A DNA stretch of 64,000 nucleotides from Desulfamplus magnetovallimortis (GCF_900170035.1 NZ_LT828543.1:169214-233213), one strand, 5' to 3'; positions 16,416-27,193 are shown, numbered from the stretch's first letter. Program-made: numbers and translations. The notes: generated by a model not told the origin, from the sequence alone.

Positions 16416-18539
16416 ATGGGGCTGAAGATTAAAACTAAACTTATTCTAAGTGCGCTGGTCATGGCTGTGATTCTGATGACATCGTCAGCAGCTATTGTTT
16501 CTGTAATTGTAGGCAACCAGACAAAAGCAAGCATTTACGACAATCTTGACAGAGCAGTCAATCTCATCAAAGAGGAGTTGACAGCTCAGATAAATGCCAT
16601 GCAGGAGAGTTGCAGAAAGACAGTTTTAAGCAATGACACTGCAAATGAAGTCAAATTCCTTTATGACTTTCCAGATAAAGGTTCAATTGTCACAACAAAA
16701 AGCACATTCGTCAGTTGTTCTGTTACACTTTTCCAGGCAGCATCATCAAATAATTACAGCAGCATGGCAACATATGACATTGATGGCAATTTAAAAACCT
16801 TTGTGCAGGCACATGGGGATGGAAACTTCTATGCCGGCTTTCACATGATTGAATCTGACGGTTCTGGAAGTTTTATGGGTGCTGAACTTCACTCAGATGA
16901 ACGTCTTACAGATGACCGTTTTCTGGAGAACGCATCGTCACCTGATCTTGAGACAAAAATTGACTTAAATGATCGGGATCTCTCCCTTGAAGAGTCATCC
17001 TTTTTCCTGCAAAACGGTAAAATGGCAATCAAAATATTTACACCGCTTATGGGAAAAAAATACAATCCAGAGACAGACAGTGTGGAGCCGACTCCAGTGG
17101 GCACTCTTATCTCTTATTATCCAATGGATGATCTGTTTGCAGAAAGAATCAAAAAAATGACCTCACTTGACATTAACATCTACGTTAATGGCCAATTGAC
17201 CGGAGGTACCCTAAAATCATATAATGCCTGTAGTAATCCTGAAATAAAATCGTCATTTAAACCAGGCAGTGACCTTATTGCCCAGGAAAGTTATACACAT
17301 GAATTTGAACTTGACGGGAAAAAACATATCAATACAATGCTTCCTGTTTATGAAAAGACAAACCTTGTAGGTTCCATAGCTGTCATTCAATCTGCGGAGC
17401 TTATTGCATCAAATATAAAAAACATGCTTTTTCGACTTGGCATTGTAAATGGAATCTGTATTCTTCTTATTCTGCCAATTGTTTATATCTTCTCCCTTAC
17501 CATCTCAAATCCCCTTAAAAATGTTGTAAACAGACTCAGGGATATTGCAGAGGGCGAAGGTGATCTTACCATGCGCCTTGAAAAAAGAAGCAGCGATGAA
17601 TTTGGCGATCTTGCCCACTGGTTTAACATTTTTATTGAAAAACTTCAGGCTATAATTCTGCAAATCGCCAATAATGCAGGTGAATTGAACAGATCTTCCG
17701 AAGAGATGGCAAATCTTTCAGGAAAGATGTCTTCAAATTCAGAAGATATGGTTTCCAATCTAAATGAAACCACTGTGGCAGTTGAGGGGGTAAACAACAG
17801 TTTTCTTTCAGTTGCAGCAGCCATGGAGCAATCAAGCACAAATTTAAACATGATTGTTTCATCATCCGAGGAGATGGCTGTAACAATAAATGAGATTTCC
17901 CGAAAAACGGAAAATGCAACTTCCATTTCAAGGGATGCTGTATCAAAGGCAAGCGGAATGTCAGATAAAATAAAACAGCTTGGTGACGCTGCCCAGGAGA
18001 TCGGCAAGGTAACAGATATAATCAACGAAATCTCTGAGCAGACAAATCTGCTTTCCCTTAATGCCACCATTGAAGCTGCCAGGGCAGGAGAAGCAGGAAA
18101 AGGCTTTACTGTGGTTGCAGGGGAGATAAAGGAGCTTGCAAAACAGACAGCAAAGGCCACAAAGGGGATAAAAGACCAGATAGAAGGGATTCAGAAATCA
18201 GCAGAAACCACTGCAAGGGATGTTGAAGGAATACTTTCGGTGATTCATGAGGTAAATAAAACCATAGCCTCCATTGGTTCAGATATTGAGGAGCAATCTT
18301 CAACCACACAGGGTATTACAGAAAATGTAGCACATGCCTCCCAGGGCGTTTCAGAGGTTAGTCAAAATGTTGCAAACAACTCCACAGTGGTTGGAAAAAT
18401 AAACGGAAGTATCTCCAACATTGACAACCTTGCACATGGCATTGCAGAGAGCAGTTCTGATGTTGCAAATGGAGCACGCTCCCTTTTTATGCTTTCCGAA
18501 ACCCTTGATGAACTGGTAAGAAAATTTAAAATAAAATGA
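16416..18539 (+). CDS. Methyl-accepting chemotaxis protein with Cache-type sensor
   Basis: 707 residues. The first helix is at ~9-31 ([20 protein letters not shown]), followed by a ~300-residue periplasmic region of the double-Cache type. The second helix is at ~340-362, then HAMP ([27 protein letters not shown]). The signalling domain has a canonical hairpin tip ([24 protein letters not shown], shown here as two adjoining pieces [11 protein letters not shown] and [13 protein letters not shown]). There is no C-terminal CheR-binding pentapeptide. It senses a small molecule outside the membrane and signals to CheA. No che genes lie in the window. Confidence 0.93.
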   Translation: MGLKIKTKLILSALVMAVILMTSSAAIVSVIVGNQTKASIYDNLDRAVNLIKEELTAQINAMQESCRKTVLSNDTANEVKFLYDFPDKGSIVTTKSTFVSCSVTLFQAASSNNYSSMATYDIDGNLKTFVQAHGDGNFYAGFHMIESDGSGSFMGAELHSDERLTDDRFLENASSPDLETKIDLNDRDLSLEESSFFLQNGKMAIKIFTPLMGKKYNPETDSVEPTPVGTLISYYPMDDLFAERIKKMTSLDINIYVNGQLTGGTLKSYNACSNPEIKSSFKPGSDLIAQESYTHEFELDGKKHINTMLPVYEKTNLVGSIAVIQSAELIASNIKNMLFRLGIVNGICILLILPIVYIFSLTISNPLKNVVNRLRDIAEGEGDLTMRLEKRSSDEFGDLAHWFNIFIEKLQAIILQIANNAGELNRSSEEMANLSGKMSSNSEDMVSNLNETTVAVEGVNNSFLSVAAAMEQSSTNLNMIVSSSEEMAVTINEISRKTENATSISRDAVSKASGMSDKIKQLGDAAQEIGKVTDIINEISEQTNLLSLNATIEAARAGEAGKGFTVVAGEIKELAKQTAKATKGIKDQIEGIQKSAETTARDVEGILSVIHEVNKTIASIGSDIEEQSSTTQGITENVAHASQGVSEVSQNVANNSTVVGKINGSISNIDNLAHGIAESSSDVANGARSLFMLSETLDELVRKFKIK

Positions 18540-18619
18540 GGGGATCTTTCATTGGTTGATTTACACTTTTTTGAACCAAGAATTTCCTGAATAAACTTAA
18601 AGTTGACACATATAATCTT

Positions 18620-18674
18620 CTCAAATTCGACACCTATAACCTATTGAGCCTTGTCAATACTGTCTGAATCAGAT
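18620..18674 (-). repeat. MITE-1 right-end fragment
   Basis: CTCAAATTCGACACCTATAA then the TTGAGCCTTGTCAATACTGT stretch matches the right third of MITE-1 read on the minus strand. It sits between two convergent chemoreceptor-type genes. Confidence 0.75.
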
Positions 18675-18689
18675 GTTGTCAAGAACTCA

Positions 18690-20474
18690 TCAAAGATTGG
18701 AGACGATCTTCAACTTTTTAAGAATCCTGTGCGCAATCCCATAGGCATCATTGGGAGTCTTTCCTGTTACAGGGCGAGCAATTTTAAGTTGTTTTATATT
18801 TTTATATCCCTTTTTCTCAAGGACAGTTTCAACAGATTCCATCATCTGACAGAGGAAATTATATGTCTGGGTTGGAGTAACTGTTCCCTTGGGAAAGGGG
18901 ATGTGCTCTTCCGGCAGTTTATTCAGTAAAAGGAAGAGATGATAGTTTTCGATGGTGATTTTAAGAACATTAGCAGGTTTTTTGCCATCAAAAGACTCCA
19001 CGGCAAACTCTGTTTTCATGGCAGCGAGCTCAGAAAATTCCCTTTCAATCCATGCATCAACAAGTTGCTCTATTATAATGAGCATATGATAGATATCATT
19101 GGGCGTTACAATACGTTCCTCTCCGAAGCGACTTACAATGAGATTGAAAAGTTCAGCAATGGACTCAATGTTTCTGCCGGCATTTCGGCTCTTTTCAATC
19201 TGTTCAAGAGTATTATAGCTATAACTTACAACTTCATCCATACGCCTTGTAATCTGTTCAGAGTTATCATTTGCTTCATTCATGTGGTCATTCATGGAGA
19301 CCATCATTCGTGTCTGCTCTTCCATGAGATCATGGATGGAGAGGGTTATACTGTTCATTTCCCTGACAACAGATTCAACAGTTTCAATGGATGAAACAGA
19401 CATGGGAATCTTCTGAAGTATCTGATCCACGATTTCAGTTATGGCTTCTGACATGGATGCTGTCTGTTTTGCAAGATTTCCAACCTCTTTGGCAATTACT
19501 GCAAAACCCTTACCTGCTTCACCTGCTCTGGCTGCCTCCACATTTGCATTAAGTGCAAGGATGTGTGTCTGTGCCATTATCTCCTGTATGGTCTGGGTTG
19601 TCTTGGAAATATTGCTTGCCATTTGGCTTAAATCCGTGATGAGCTTTCTTGTGGAACGGGACTCTGTCAAAGCTGTCTCACTGATCTTGCGGCTATTTTT
19701 TACATTTTCTGCAATAACAAGGTTTTTTGAGGAGCTAAGAGTAATTGCATCTCCAAGTTTTAAAATAAGATCTGTCACTTCCCTTGAAAAAGATGCAACA
19801 TTCTGTGCCTGTTTTGAAGTATCCTGTGCAATTTCCTGAACTTTAACCGAAGATGCCATAAGTGCCCCTGAAGCCATGGTAAGCTCTCCGGAGGTATTTT
19901 CAATCTGCTCTTCCACAACCTTTTCCCAACGTTTCTGGTTTCGCTCTCGGGTTATAAGCTCCCATGTCACCAGTATTCTCCTGTCAAGCGGATTATTCTG
20001 GTAAAGGGGCACAGCATATGAAGAAATAATTTCACTGCCGATATCAAGGACTGAATTAACAGGAAAGGATGGATTGTTTAAAAACAGGGCTTTTTGTTTA
20101 TCAGGATTCAGATAGAAATCAAAATAGTTATATGCGGTAATCTGCTCAATTTTTTTAATTGGAAGCCAGTTGCATATTTTATTGAATATTGATACAAAGT
20201 GGTTATTATAAAAGAGGATCTCCCCACTTGGATTAATAACAAAAATTCCGGTATTTATATTGTCAAGAGTTGAATATTCCCGCAGAGTTTTTTTTCCGCT
20301 GGAAACAAAGTAAAACAGTGCAAAAAGGAGCAAAGAGAGTATGAAAAGGATAACAATCCTTGACAAAAATGCATCCTTTAGAAATGAAAATGCCGGAATG
20401 ACGGTGGTGACCTCAAAAATCATCACAGCAAAAAAAGAGAAGAGGAGTATGTAAAGCGTATTCTTTAAGGTCAT
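18690..20474 (-). CDS. Membrane PAS-MCP signalling protein with novel C-terminal domain
   Basis: 594 residues. Two closely spaced N-terminal helices (~5-27 and ~35-58) leave almost no periplasmic loop. A cytosolic PAS-like domain (~70-175, starting [20 protein letters not shown]) and an MCP signalling domain (~200-445, tip [19 protein letters not shown]) follow. The last ~140 residues ([20 protein letters not shown] through [10 protein letters not shown]) form a separate domain that I do not recognise. Its intracellular PAS sensor suggests it monitors an internal signal. No ribosome-binding site is evident before the ATG. It converges with the MCP gene at 16416. Confidence 0.85.
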   Translation of the reverse strand: MTLKNTLYILLFSFFAVMIFEVTTVIPAFSFLKDAFLSRIVILFILSLLLFALFYFVSSGKKTLREYSTLDNINTGIFVINPSGEILFYNNHFVSIFNKICNWLPIKKIEQITAYNYFDFYLNPDKQKALFLNNPSFPVNSVLDIGSEIISSYAVPLYQNNPLDRRILVTWELITRERNQKRWEKVVEEQIENTSGELTMASGALMASSVKVQEIAQDTSKQAQNVASFSREVTDLILKLGDAITLSSSKNLVIAENVKNSRKISETALTESRSTRKLITDLSQMASNISKTTQTIQEIMAQTHILALNANVEAARAGEAGKGFAVIAKEVGNLAKQTASMSEAITEIVDQILQKIPMSVSSIETVESVVREMNSITLSIHDLMEEQTRMMVSMNDHMNEANDNSEQITRRMDEVVSYSYNTLEQIEKSRNAGRNIESIAELFNLIVSRFGEERIVTPNDIYHMLIIIEQLVDAWIEREFSELAAMKTEFAVESFDGKKPANVLKITIENYHLFLLLNKLPEEHIPFPKGTVTPTQTYNFLCQMMESVETVLEKKGYKNIKQLKIARPVTGKTPNDAYGIAHRILKKLKIVSNL

Positions 20475-20570
20475 TTTTTTATGCTTGCTCTTATGGTAAT
20501 TGTCAGGAATCCACTTATAATAATGGTTACAGGATTATTAATCAAGGCATCATTTTGTTTGCCATGCCAG

Positions 20571-20808
20571 TTTTTATTTTTTATTTGCAACCCAGAACCG
20601 ATCAAAACCAGTTTTTTTCTTATTTGCAACCCTGAACCGATCAAAACCAGTTTTTTTTCTTATTTGCAACCCAGAGCCGATCAAAACCAATTTTTTTCTT
20701 ATTTGTAACTCAGAACCGATCAAAACCAATTTTTTTTCTTATTTGCAATCCTCAAACGATCAAAACCAGCTTTTATTTTTATTTGCAACCCTGAACCGCT
20801 GAAATCAT
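20571..20808 (+). repeat. 39-40-bp tandem repeat, six units
   Basis: Six head-to-tail units are each built as TTATTTGCAACCCAGAACCG + ATCAAAACCAG + a T-rich run. The units differ by a few bases and the last is degenerate. The array occupies the leader of the large hybrid kinase gene at 20873 and faces the start of the divergent MCP-like gene. There are no spacers, so it is not CRISPR. Confidence 0.9.
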
Positions 20809-20872
20809 TAACAACAACCTTGGTCTTCCCAGATTTTTTACGGGGCCATCAACTTTTACAGGTGGTAATACC

Positions 20873-23800
20873 ATGAATCCAAGTGGATACAGCACAAACA
20901 GGAATAAAATCAAGGAAGAAAAAAACGTGGAAGATGTGGAAAGAGAAAATGTTCTTCAAAAAATCTTCCACAATATTATGGATACCCTCTCTTCTCACAT
21001 TGCAGTTATAGACAGTAACTGCATGATTGTGGCTGTAAACAAGGCATGGAAAAAATTTGGAGATGAAAACGGACATATATGTCCAAGAGCCTGTGTTGGA
21101 CAAAACTATCTTGAAGTGTGTGAGAATGCTCAAGGCAAAGGGAGCCAGGAAGCATCAGAAGTTGGAAATGGACTTAAGGAAATCATGGCTGGCAACCTTA
21201 ACACTTTTTCCATTGAATATCCATGTCACTCAGATAGAGAAAACCGTTGGTTCAGGGTGACAATAAAGAAATTATCTGCTGCTGGAAAAATGTGGGCAGT
21301 TATTGAACACCACAACATCTCAGAAATGAAACTTGCTGAACTTAATTTTAAAAACAGTGAAAATAAACTTAACGGTATTATCAAATCAATTCCTGACGTC
21401 ATGTGCATGATGGACAAGGATCTTAATCTAATCTGGACAAATGGTGTTGCAAGAAAAATTTTCGGTGAGAATATTGATGGACAAAAATGCTTTAATTCCT
21501 ATGGTGGGAAAAATAATCAGTGTGAAAAATGCATTGTTCAAAAAACATTTTCAGATAATGCCACCCACTCAAGTGAATATACCCACATGGATATAAATGG
21601 CAGGGAGAGGACTTTTTTCTGCACATCCAGTGTGGTAAGCTATGACAATGCTGGCAATCCTTCCGAAGTCATGGAGATCATGCATGATATTACGGATAAA
21701 AAGGAATCAGAAAAGCAGATCAAAAAACTCTCACTTGCAGTGGAATACAGCCCTGCAAGTGTTGTTATAACAGACATTAATGGAACTATAGAGTATGTTA
21801 ATGCAAAATTCACACAGGTTACAGGATACTCATTTGAAGAGGCAATTGGACAAAATCCAAGGATACTCAGCTCAGGTCGTCAGACAAAAGCGTACTATTC
21901 CCACCTCTGGAAAACAATTCTTGGCGGCAAGGAGTGGAAAGGAGAGTTTGCCAATCACAAAAAAAATGGCTCTCTCTACTGTGAAGCTGCATCTATCTCT
22001 CCCATATTCAGTGAAAACGGTAAAATAATCAACTTTGTTGCAATAAAGGAAGATATCACTGCAAGAAAAAAAATGATAAAAAAGCTTAAAGAAGCCAGAG
22101 ATAAGGCCGAATCTGCAACAAGAGCAAAAAGTGACTTTCTTGCAACAATGTCCCATGAGATCCGTACCCCCATGAACGCAATTCTGGGCATGAGCCATCT
22201 GCTCATGGAGTCAAACCTTAATGACACCCAACACAACTATATCTCCATTATCCAGTCTTCTGCCGATGCACTGCTTTCAATTATCAATGATATTCTGGAT
22301 ATTTCAAAAATTGAGGCTGGAAAAATTGATCTGGAAAAAATTGAGTTTCAATTCTGTACTATTATTGACAAAATATTTAATGTACTGAAATTCACAGCAA
22401 AGGAGAAGGGGCTGGAGCTTATATATGATTTTGACCATCCCATTCCACTTCTACTGTCCGGTGACCCAACAAGGGTGAGCCAGGTTATCATGAATCTTGT
22501 GAGCAACGCCCTTAAATATACTGAAAAGGGACATGTTATTGTCTCATCCACCATACAACCCCACGACAACAGCCACATTCTCCTTAAAATTTCAGTGAAA
22601 GATAGTGGTATTGGCATAACAGCCGAACAGATCAAAATGCTCTTCAGACCATTTACACAGGTTGACAGCTCAACAACAAGAAAATATGGTGGCACAGGAT
22701 TAGGGCTTGCCATTGTAAAGCGTTTTGCCAACCTTATGGACGGAGATGTCGAGGTGCAAAGTATCCCTGGAAAATGCTCCACATTTTCAGTAACTATGAA
22801 GCTGGAAAAAAGCCCATGTTCAAAAATTCCATCCCTGCCGATGGAAAACCTTGCCGGTTTAAGGGCATTGATAGTGGAATCTGGAATTAATTCAGGAAAA
22901 TCACTTCAAAAATCACTTTATGCCCTTGGCATTGACAGCACGCTTGTATCATCTTATGAAGAAACTCTGAATCTTATCAAAAAAGAGAGAGCCTCCCATC
23001 CGTGGAACCTGATTCTGTTTGACTACAAATTGTCAGAAGTAGCTGGCAGGAATTTTTTAATGTCGATATCTGGAGATAACTTCCCTGACAAAAAACATGA
23101 AAGTGCTTTTTTGATAATGCACGATATAAATGATGGAGATAAGGCAACAAAAAATAATCCCCTGTTTTCAGGCATCACAAATAAACACATTGATTTTCTG
23201 GAACGTCCTGTTACGCCATTAAATCTTGTTAGAAAGCTTCTTAGGGCAGTTGAAAGTAGAATTAATATCCAAAATGAACCAAAGATGGACAAAACATCAC
23301 GAGCTTTTTCTTCATCTTTTAATAGAGATTTTGGAGGTGTCAGTGTATTGATTGTTGATGATGATTCCATCAATCGGGAAATTGTCTCTGTTCTGCTTCA
23401 AAAAACAGGGATAACTGTTTATCATGCACTTGATGGAGAATCTGCTGTTGCCATGGTAACCGAACACTGTTTTGATTTGATACTAATGGATATTGAAATG
23501 CCGATCATGGATGGCATTGAGGCAACTCTGAAAATTCGATGCCTTGACGTACCCTGGGCTTCAAGGGTACCTATTGTGGCTTTAACAGGTCATGTCATGA
23601 TGGATATCAAACAAAAATGTATTGAATCAGGCATGAATGACCATCTCGCAAAACCACTAAAACCCAAAAAACTCAAGGAGATGCTTCTAAAATGGCTCCC
23701 CTCTTCCGAGGCTCTACTTCAATCATCTCCAAATACAAATAGTGAAAAGAGTGTGAACAATTTTCATGATAAAGGGATAGATAAACTTTTTCATCATAAA

Positions 23801-24742
23801 GAGGCGGGTAAAGACTCTTATGATGAAGGAGTGGGTAAAGATTTTCATGATGAATGGCTGGGTAAAGACGTTCATGATGAAGAGTTGGATAAAGATTTTC
23901 ATGGTGAGGGGACGGAGAATCGTCTTCATGAAGAAAAAATGGTAAAATCAACTGGTCAGGAAGATCTTATCGTATTTAAAGATGGCCTTCGTTATCTTAA
24001 TAACAATATGACACTCTATCGAAAAATGCTTGGCGTATTTGTTGAAAGTTTTAGCACAATGGACAAAGAGCTTTTTGAGATGCTTGACAAAAAAGACATA
24101 GAGGGTGCAAGACAACTGATGCACAAGATAAAATCAAGCTCTGCAATGATAGGTGCACGGAAACTTTCCCATGTTTCAGGGGAGCTTGAACAGTTTTTTT
24201 TAAAGAATAAAACCATAAAATCACATAAATCTTCATGGTCTGATTCAACGAGTTCCCCAGATCATAAAAAGAGTGAAAGATATTCTCACAATGAAACTAA
24301 ATGGACAAAATCAATTCCCACCCCCGACCATGAAAACCATGGGGAGTTTTTGCGCAGCAACATCAACAACATTGATTCTGAAAAAAATATAATAACAAAA
24401 ATTAATTATTTCAATGAACTATTACATAAGGTACTCCAGGCATCCAGACAACTGAAAGATTCCATTGATGAGCAACATGATATTGACAAAAGCAGGAAAA
24501 CAGACATCATAAAAGAGTGTGCTCCTCGGGAGATCAAAAATAGAATTGAAACCCTTCTTGATTTTGTCCGCAAACATCAGCCGGGAGAATCACGCTCCAT
24601 CCTGGCGGAAATAAAAAACAGCAATGATGATTTCCTGTTTCAAAAGGAGCTTGAACAAATTGAGATTATTATAGGACAATATCGTTTCAAGGATGCAGAA
24701 AAACTGATCATGATTCTGCTTGAAAGATGCCGGGAACAATAA
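20873..24742 (+). CDS. Multi-PAS hybrid histidine kinase with two receivers and HPt
   Basis: 1289 residues, no transmembrane helix, so cytosolic. Three PAS domains (~25-140, 160-280, 285-400) precede HisKA with H428 in MSHEIRTPMNAILG. The HATPase carries GGTGLGLAIVKRF. Receiver 1 is degenerate (D717 in LILFDYKLSE, few other signature residues). Receiver 2 is canonical (D873 in LILMDIEMPIMDG). A linker of seven 9-residue repeats leads to an HPt domain with H1084 in QLMHKIKSSSAMIG, then ~190 further residues. It is a BarA/ArcB-like phosphorelay. The HD-GYP response regulator gene follows 1 bp after its stop and is the likely output. Confidence 0.93.
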   Translation: MNPSGYSTNRNKIKEEKNVEDVERENVLQKIFHNIMDTLSSHIAVIDSNCMIVAVNKAWKKFGDENGHICPRACVGQNYLEVCENAQGKGSQEASEVGNGLKEIMAGNLNTFSIEYPCHSDRENRWFRVTIKKLSAAGKMWAVIEHHNISEMKLAELNFKNSENKLNGIIKSIPDVMCMMDKDLNLIWTNGVARKIFGENIDGQKCFNSYGGKNNQCEKCIVQKTFSDNATHSSEYTHMDINGRERTFFCTSSVVSYDNAGNPSEVMEIMHDITDKKESEKQIKKLSLAVEYSPASVVITDINGTIEYVNAKFTQVTGYSFEEAIGQNPRILSSGRQTKAYYSHLWKTILGGKEWKGEFANHKKNGSLYCEAASISPIFSENGKIINFVAIKEDITARKKMIKKLKEARDKAESATRAKSDFLATMSHEIRTPMNAILGMSHLLMESNLNDTQHNYISIIQSSADALLSIINDILDISKIEAGKIDLEKIEFQFCTIIDKIFNVLKFTAKEKGLELIYDFDHPIPLLLSGDPTRVSQVIMNLVSNALKYTEKGHVIVSSTIQPHDNSHILLKISVKDSGIGITAEQIKMLFRPFTQVDSSTTRKYGGTGLGLAIVKRFANLMDGDVEVQSIPGKCSTFSVTMKLEKSPCSKIPSLPMENLAGLRALIVESGINSGKSLQKSLYALGIDSTLVSSYEETLNLIKKERASHPWNLILFDYKLSEVAGRNFLMSISGDNFPDKKHESAFLIMHDINDGDKATKNNPLFSGITNKHIDFLERPVTPLNLVRKLLRAVESRINIQNEPKMDKTSRAFSSSFNRDFGGVSVLIVDDDSINREIVSVLLQKTGITVYHALDGESAVAMVTEHCFDLILMDIEMPIMDGIEATLKIRCLDVPWASRVPIVALTGHVMMDIKQKCIESGMNDHLAKPLKPKKLKEMLLKWLPSSEALLQSSPNTNSEKSVNNFHDKGIDKLFHHKEAGKDSYDEGVGKDFHDEWLGKDVHDEELDKDFHGEGTENRLHEEKMVKSTGQEDLIVFKDGLRYLNNNMTLYRKMLGVFVESFSTMDKELFEMLDKKDIEGARQLMHKIKSSSAMIGARKLSHVSGELEQFFLKNKTIKSHKSSWSDSTSSPDHKKSERYSHNETKWTKSIPTPDHENHGEFLRSNINNIDSEKNIITKINYFNELLHKVLQASRQLKDSIDEQHDIDKSRKTDIIKECAPREIKNRIETLLDFVRKHQPGESRSILAEIKNSNDDFLFQKELEQIEIIIGQYRFKDAEKLIMILLERCREQ
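23753..23941 (+). repeat. In-frame 27-bp tandem repeat (seven 9-residue units)
   Basis: Units read VNNFHDKGI, DKLFHHKEA, GKDSYDEGV, GKDFHDEWL, GKDVHDEEL, DKDFHGEGT, ENRLHEEKM. They form a charged His/Asp/Glu/Lys-rich linker between receiver 2 and the HPt domain of the hybrid kinase. The 27-bp period is visible at DNA level around GGTAAAGA..CATGATGAA. Confidence 0.9.
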
Positions 24743-24743
24743 G

Positions 24744-25838
24744 ATGACAGAGATGAAAAAACATAAAATTCTTGTGGTTGATGACAGTAAGCCCAACATT
24801 GATCTGATTGTTGAGGTTCTTAACAATGAATATACAGTAAGTGTTGCCATGAACGGTAAGGATGCTGTGCAGCTTGTTGCTGAGAATCCTCCTGATCTTG
24901 TTCTACTTGATGTGATGATGCCGGGCATGGATGGTTATGAAGTTTGCAAAATACTTAAATCCAACAAAAAAACCAGAGAGATACCTGTAATTTTTCTTAC
25001 TGCCCTTGACGAGGAGGATGATGAGGCATTAGGCCTTGATATGGGTGCTGTTGACTATATTACAAAACCATTTCGTCCCCGACTTCTGGAGAGAAGGGTA
25101 AAAAACCAGATGATTCTCAAGGATCACCGCGATAACCTTGAGGAGATGGTGAAACAGCGTACACGGCTTTTGAATCTGACCCAGGATGTCACCATCGAAA
25201 GCCTTGGAAACCTTGCGGAGTACAGAGATCAGGAGACAGGAGGACATATTAAACGCACAAAAAACTATGTCAATTGCCTGGCAACCGAGATCCGGAAACA
25301 GGGCAAATATCCAAAAAGCAATATAACCGATGGCTACATTGAACTTCTTACAAAATCTGCTCCTTTGCATGACATCGGAAAGGTTGGCGTTCCGGACAGC
25401 ATTCTCATGAAACCAGGTCGTCTCACAAGTGAAGAGTTTGAAGAGATGAAAAAGCATACAATCTATGGCAGGGATATTATAGCAGCATCGGAAAGAAGCC
25501 TTGGTGAGGACTCTTTTTTGAGTGTAGCAAGGGAGATAGCATATACCCATCACGAAAAGTGGGATGGGTCAGGATATCCTGAAGGCACAAAAGGAGAAAA
25601 TATCCCCATTTCAGGACGCATGATGGCCATAGCTGATGTATATGATGCCTTGATATCCAAACGGGTATATAAAGATCCCTTTTCCCATGAAAAAGCCATG
25701 AAAATTATCATTGAAGGAAACGGCACACATTTTGATCCTGTTATGGTTGAAATTTTTATTATCTGCCAAACCCGCTTCCGTGAGATTGCAATAGAATATG
25801 CTGATTTTGATGAAGAGAGGCAGACTCTTTCGTCATGA
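24744..25838 (+). CDS. Response regulator with HD-GYP phosphodiesterase domain
   Basis: 364 residues from the ATG at 24744, just after the kinase stop codon; a TTG at 24720 would add eight residues and overlap. The receiver has D56 in LVLLDVMMPGMDG and K in YITKPFRP. The HD-GYP domain (~150-360) carries HDIGKVGVPDSIL, THHEKWDGSGYPEG and ADVYDAL, the metal-binding and GYP signatures of c-di-GMP phosphodiesterases. It is probably phosphorylated by the upstream kinase, and so may link that phosphorelay to c-di-GMP levels. Confidence 0.94.
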   Translation: MTEMKKHKILVVDDSKPNIDLIVEVLNNEYTVSVAMNGKDAVQLVAENPPDLVLLDVMMPGMDGYEVCKILKSNKKTREIPVIFLTALDEEDDEALGLDMGAVDYITKPFRPRLLERRVKNQMILKDHRDNLEEMVKQRTRLLNLTQDVTIESLGNLAEYRDQETGGHIKRTKNYVNCLATEIRKQGKYPKSNITDGYIELLTKSAPLHDIGKVGVPDSILMKPGRLTSEEFEEMKKHTIYGRDIIAASERSLGEDSFLSVAREIAYTHHEKWDGSGYPEGTKGENIPISGRMMAIADVYDALISKRVYKDPFSHEKAMKIIIEGNGTHFDPVMVEIFIICQTRFREIAIEYADFDEERQTLSS

Positions 25839-25992
25839 TTCCCTAACCTGGGGCAAGCCAGAACCAAAAAAAGCACGTTGATCTGGCCGGTGGTAAAGGT
25901 TCCAATGCCTATATCAGAATTAATACTCAGCGTGCCTTGCATCACACCGTCCAGAAATAGTTTCCTGTAATATCTGGAATCAATTCATTTTT
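25839..25992. other. Short gap with possible coding remnant
   Basis: On the minus strand this stretch reads GVMQGTLSINSDIGIGTFTT, followed by a frame into the HD-GYP gene. It has a protein-like composition but no start or homologue that I recognise. It may be debris. Confidence 0.2.
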
Positions 25993-26061
25993 TTACCGTG
26001 AAAATGGCTATCATTTTTATATTTGGGAGTCGATTGATACGTAATCAATCATGCCTGTTTA
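25993..26061 (-). repeat. Mini-hairpin element HP-2 overlapping a gene end
   Basis: 69 bp bounded by TTA (TAA on the minus strand). It overlaps the last codons of the minus-strand Rpn gene: the final residues NRHD and the stop TGA are read from the element. Confidence 0.85.
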
Positions 26062-26971
26062 TCTCTTCAATTGACAACCCTGTAAACTCAGAAATTTTAT
26101 CAATGGATTCACCTTTTTTAAGCATTCGGCTTACAACGGTTTTCAAACCCTTTTCAATCCCTATCTTTTCGCCCTTTTCAATTCCTATCTTTTCACCCTC
26201 TTCAATACCATCCATTTTTGCCGTTGTGATCATATCTCGCTCACGAACAAGATTTACTACATAACGTTCATAATCAGCCTTTTCTGATCTGCTCATATGG
26301 ATATAGGATAGCTTCTCTTTTGCTTTATCAATATTTTTAGACTTAAAATCATCCCTTACCTGTTCATTTTTTATCATATATATCCATTCATCAATATATC
26401 GCTTTATAATATCCTGAAACTTATAAATCTGAATAAAATAGTACTCGGGAAAGATATCTTTATCCACAAACTTATACTTTGATTCCAATCCATCCATTAC
26501 CTCAACCCTCTCTTTTATCTTCAATGGATTGCCGGTATTCATGCCGAGGAATCGTGTTGTGCCTTTATAGAGATAGTCATCTCCGGTGCCGAAGTTGAAA
26601 TAGAGGATACTTATGGAGATTACCTTGCTGATATTTTTAAAATCTTCACCCAGTTTCATATTTTCAACAATAACCTTTGATGTGCCAAAGAGGAGCCGCT
26701 CCAGATAGTCCCTTTCACGGGTGTTTTGAATCTCAATGATGATTTTGCGTTTATGGCTATCCTCAACCATTAAATCCACGCGGTTAAATTTATCATCCTC
26801 CTGTTTCTGGTTCCCTTCACTTTCAAGGAGATTTAATATTTTGATGTTTTCATCTTCGAGCAATGCACAAAGGAATCCTTCAAGAACATCAAAGTTGGCT
26901 TTATCACGTAAGAGGCTCTTTATTGCCCAGTCAAACCTGATTACACGATTGCGGTCTGAAAAATCTGTCAT
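26045..26971 (-). CDS. Rpn family PD-(D/E)XK nuclease/putative transposase
   Basis: 308 residues. The N-terminal ~200 match Rpn-type recombination-promoting nucleases: NRVIRFDWAIKSLLRDKANFDVLEGFL, then the catalytic core VDLMVEDSHKRKIIIEIQNTRERDYLERLLFG, with D and E-x-Q in place of E-x-K. The C-terminus has the usual charged repeats (GEKIGIEKGEKIGIEKG) and a small helical end domain. These genes are often multicopy and linked to recombination. The C-terminal residues come from an HP-2 repeat, suggesting that insertion reset the stop codon. AGAGGA lies before the ATG. Confidence 0.9.
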   Translation of the reverse strand: MTDFSDRNRVIRFDWAIKSLLRDKANFDVLEGFLCALLEDENIKILNLLESEGNQKQEDDKFNRVDLMVEDSHKRKIIIEIQNTRERDYLERLLFGTSKVIVENMKLGEDFKNISKVISISILYFNFGTGDDYLYKGTTRFLGMNTGNPLKIKERVEVMDGLESKYKFVDKDIFPEYYFIQIYKFQDIIKRYIDEWIYMIKNEQVRDDFKSKNIDKAKEKLSYIHMSRSEKADYERYVVNLVRERDMITTAKMDGIEEGEKIGIEKGEKIGIEKGLKTVVSRMLKKGESIDKISEFTGLSIEEINRHD

Positions 26972-26994
26972 ATCAATATCCTCTTTGGTCTGTT

Positions 26995-27177
26995 CTCAAA
27001 ATCGACATCTTATTGCTTTTTCAGAAGTTATTGCATTTGTCTGAATCAGGATAACCAGGATGGATAGGATGTTCAGGATAGACAATCCTGCCTTATCCTG
27101 TTAATCCTGGGAATCCTGGGAATCCTGATTCAGACTGTGTTGACAAGGCTTACAATATCATAGGTGTCGATTTTGAG
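26995..27177 (+). repeat. MITE-1, complete copy
   Basis: 183 bp. It is 8 bp longer than the 9756 copy, with an extra GGGAATCCT unit in the core (27106-27128 region). The exact 6-bp direct repeat TCTGTT flanks it (26989-26994, 27178-27183). It lies just upstream of the Rpn gene start. Confidence 0.92.
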
Positions 27178-27193
27178 TCTGTTTTGTATTTTT

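Noticed and set aside
20481-20708. 75-codon open frame with ICNPEPIKTSFF repeats
   Set aside because: It is simply a translation of the 39-bp tandem array, with no ribosome-binding site and an arbitrary end.
20571-20808. Possible CRISPR array
   Set aside because: The units are contiguous with one 39-40-bp period; there are no unique spacers between repeats and no cas genes nearby.
25550-25945. 131-codon minus-strand open frame
   Set aside because: Most of it is antisense to the HD-GYP domain; only the first ~30 codons lie in the gap, and these are noted as possible debris.
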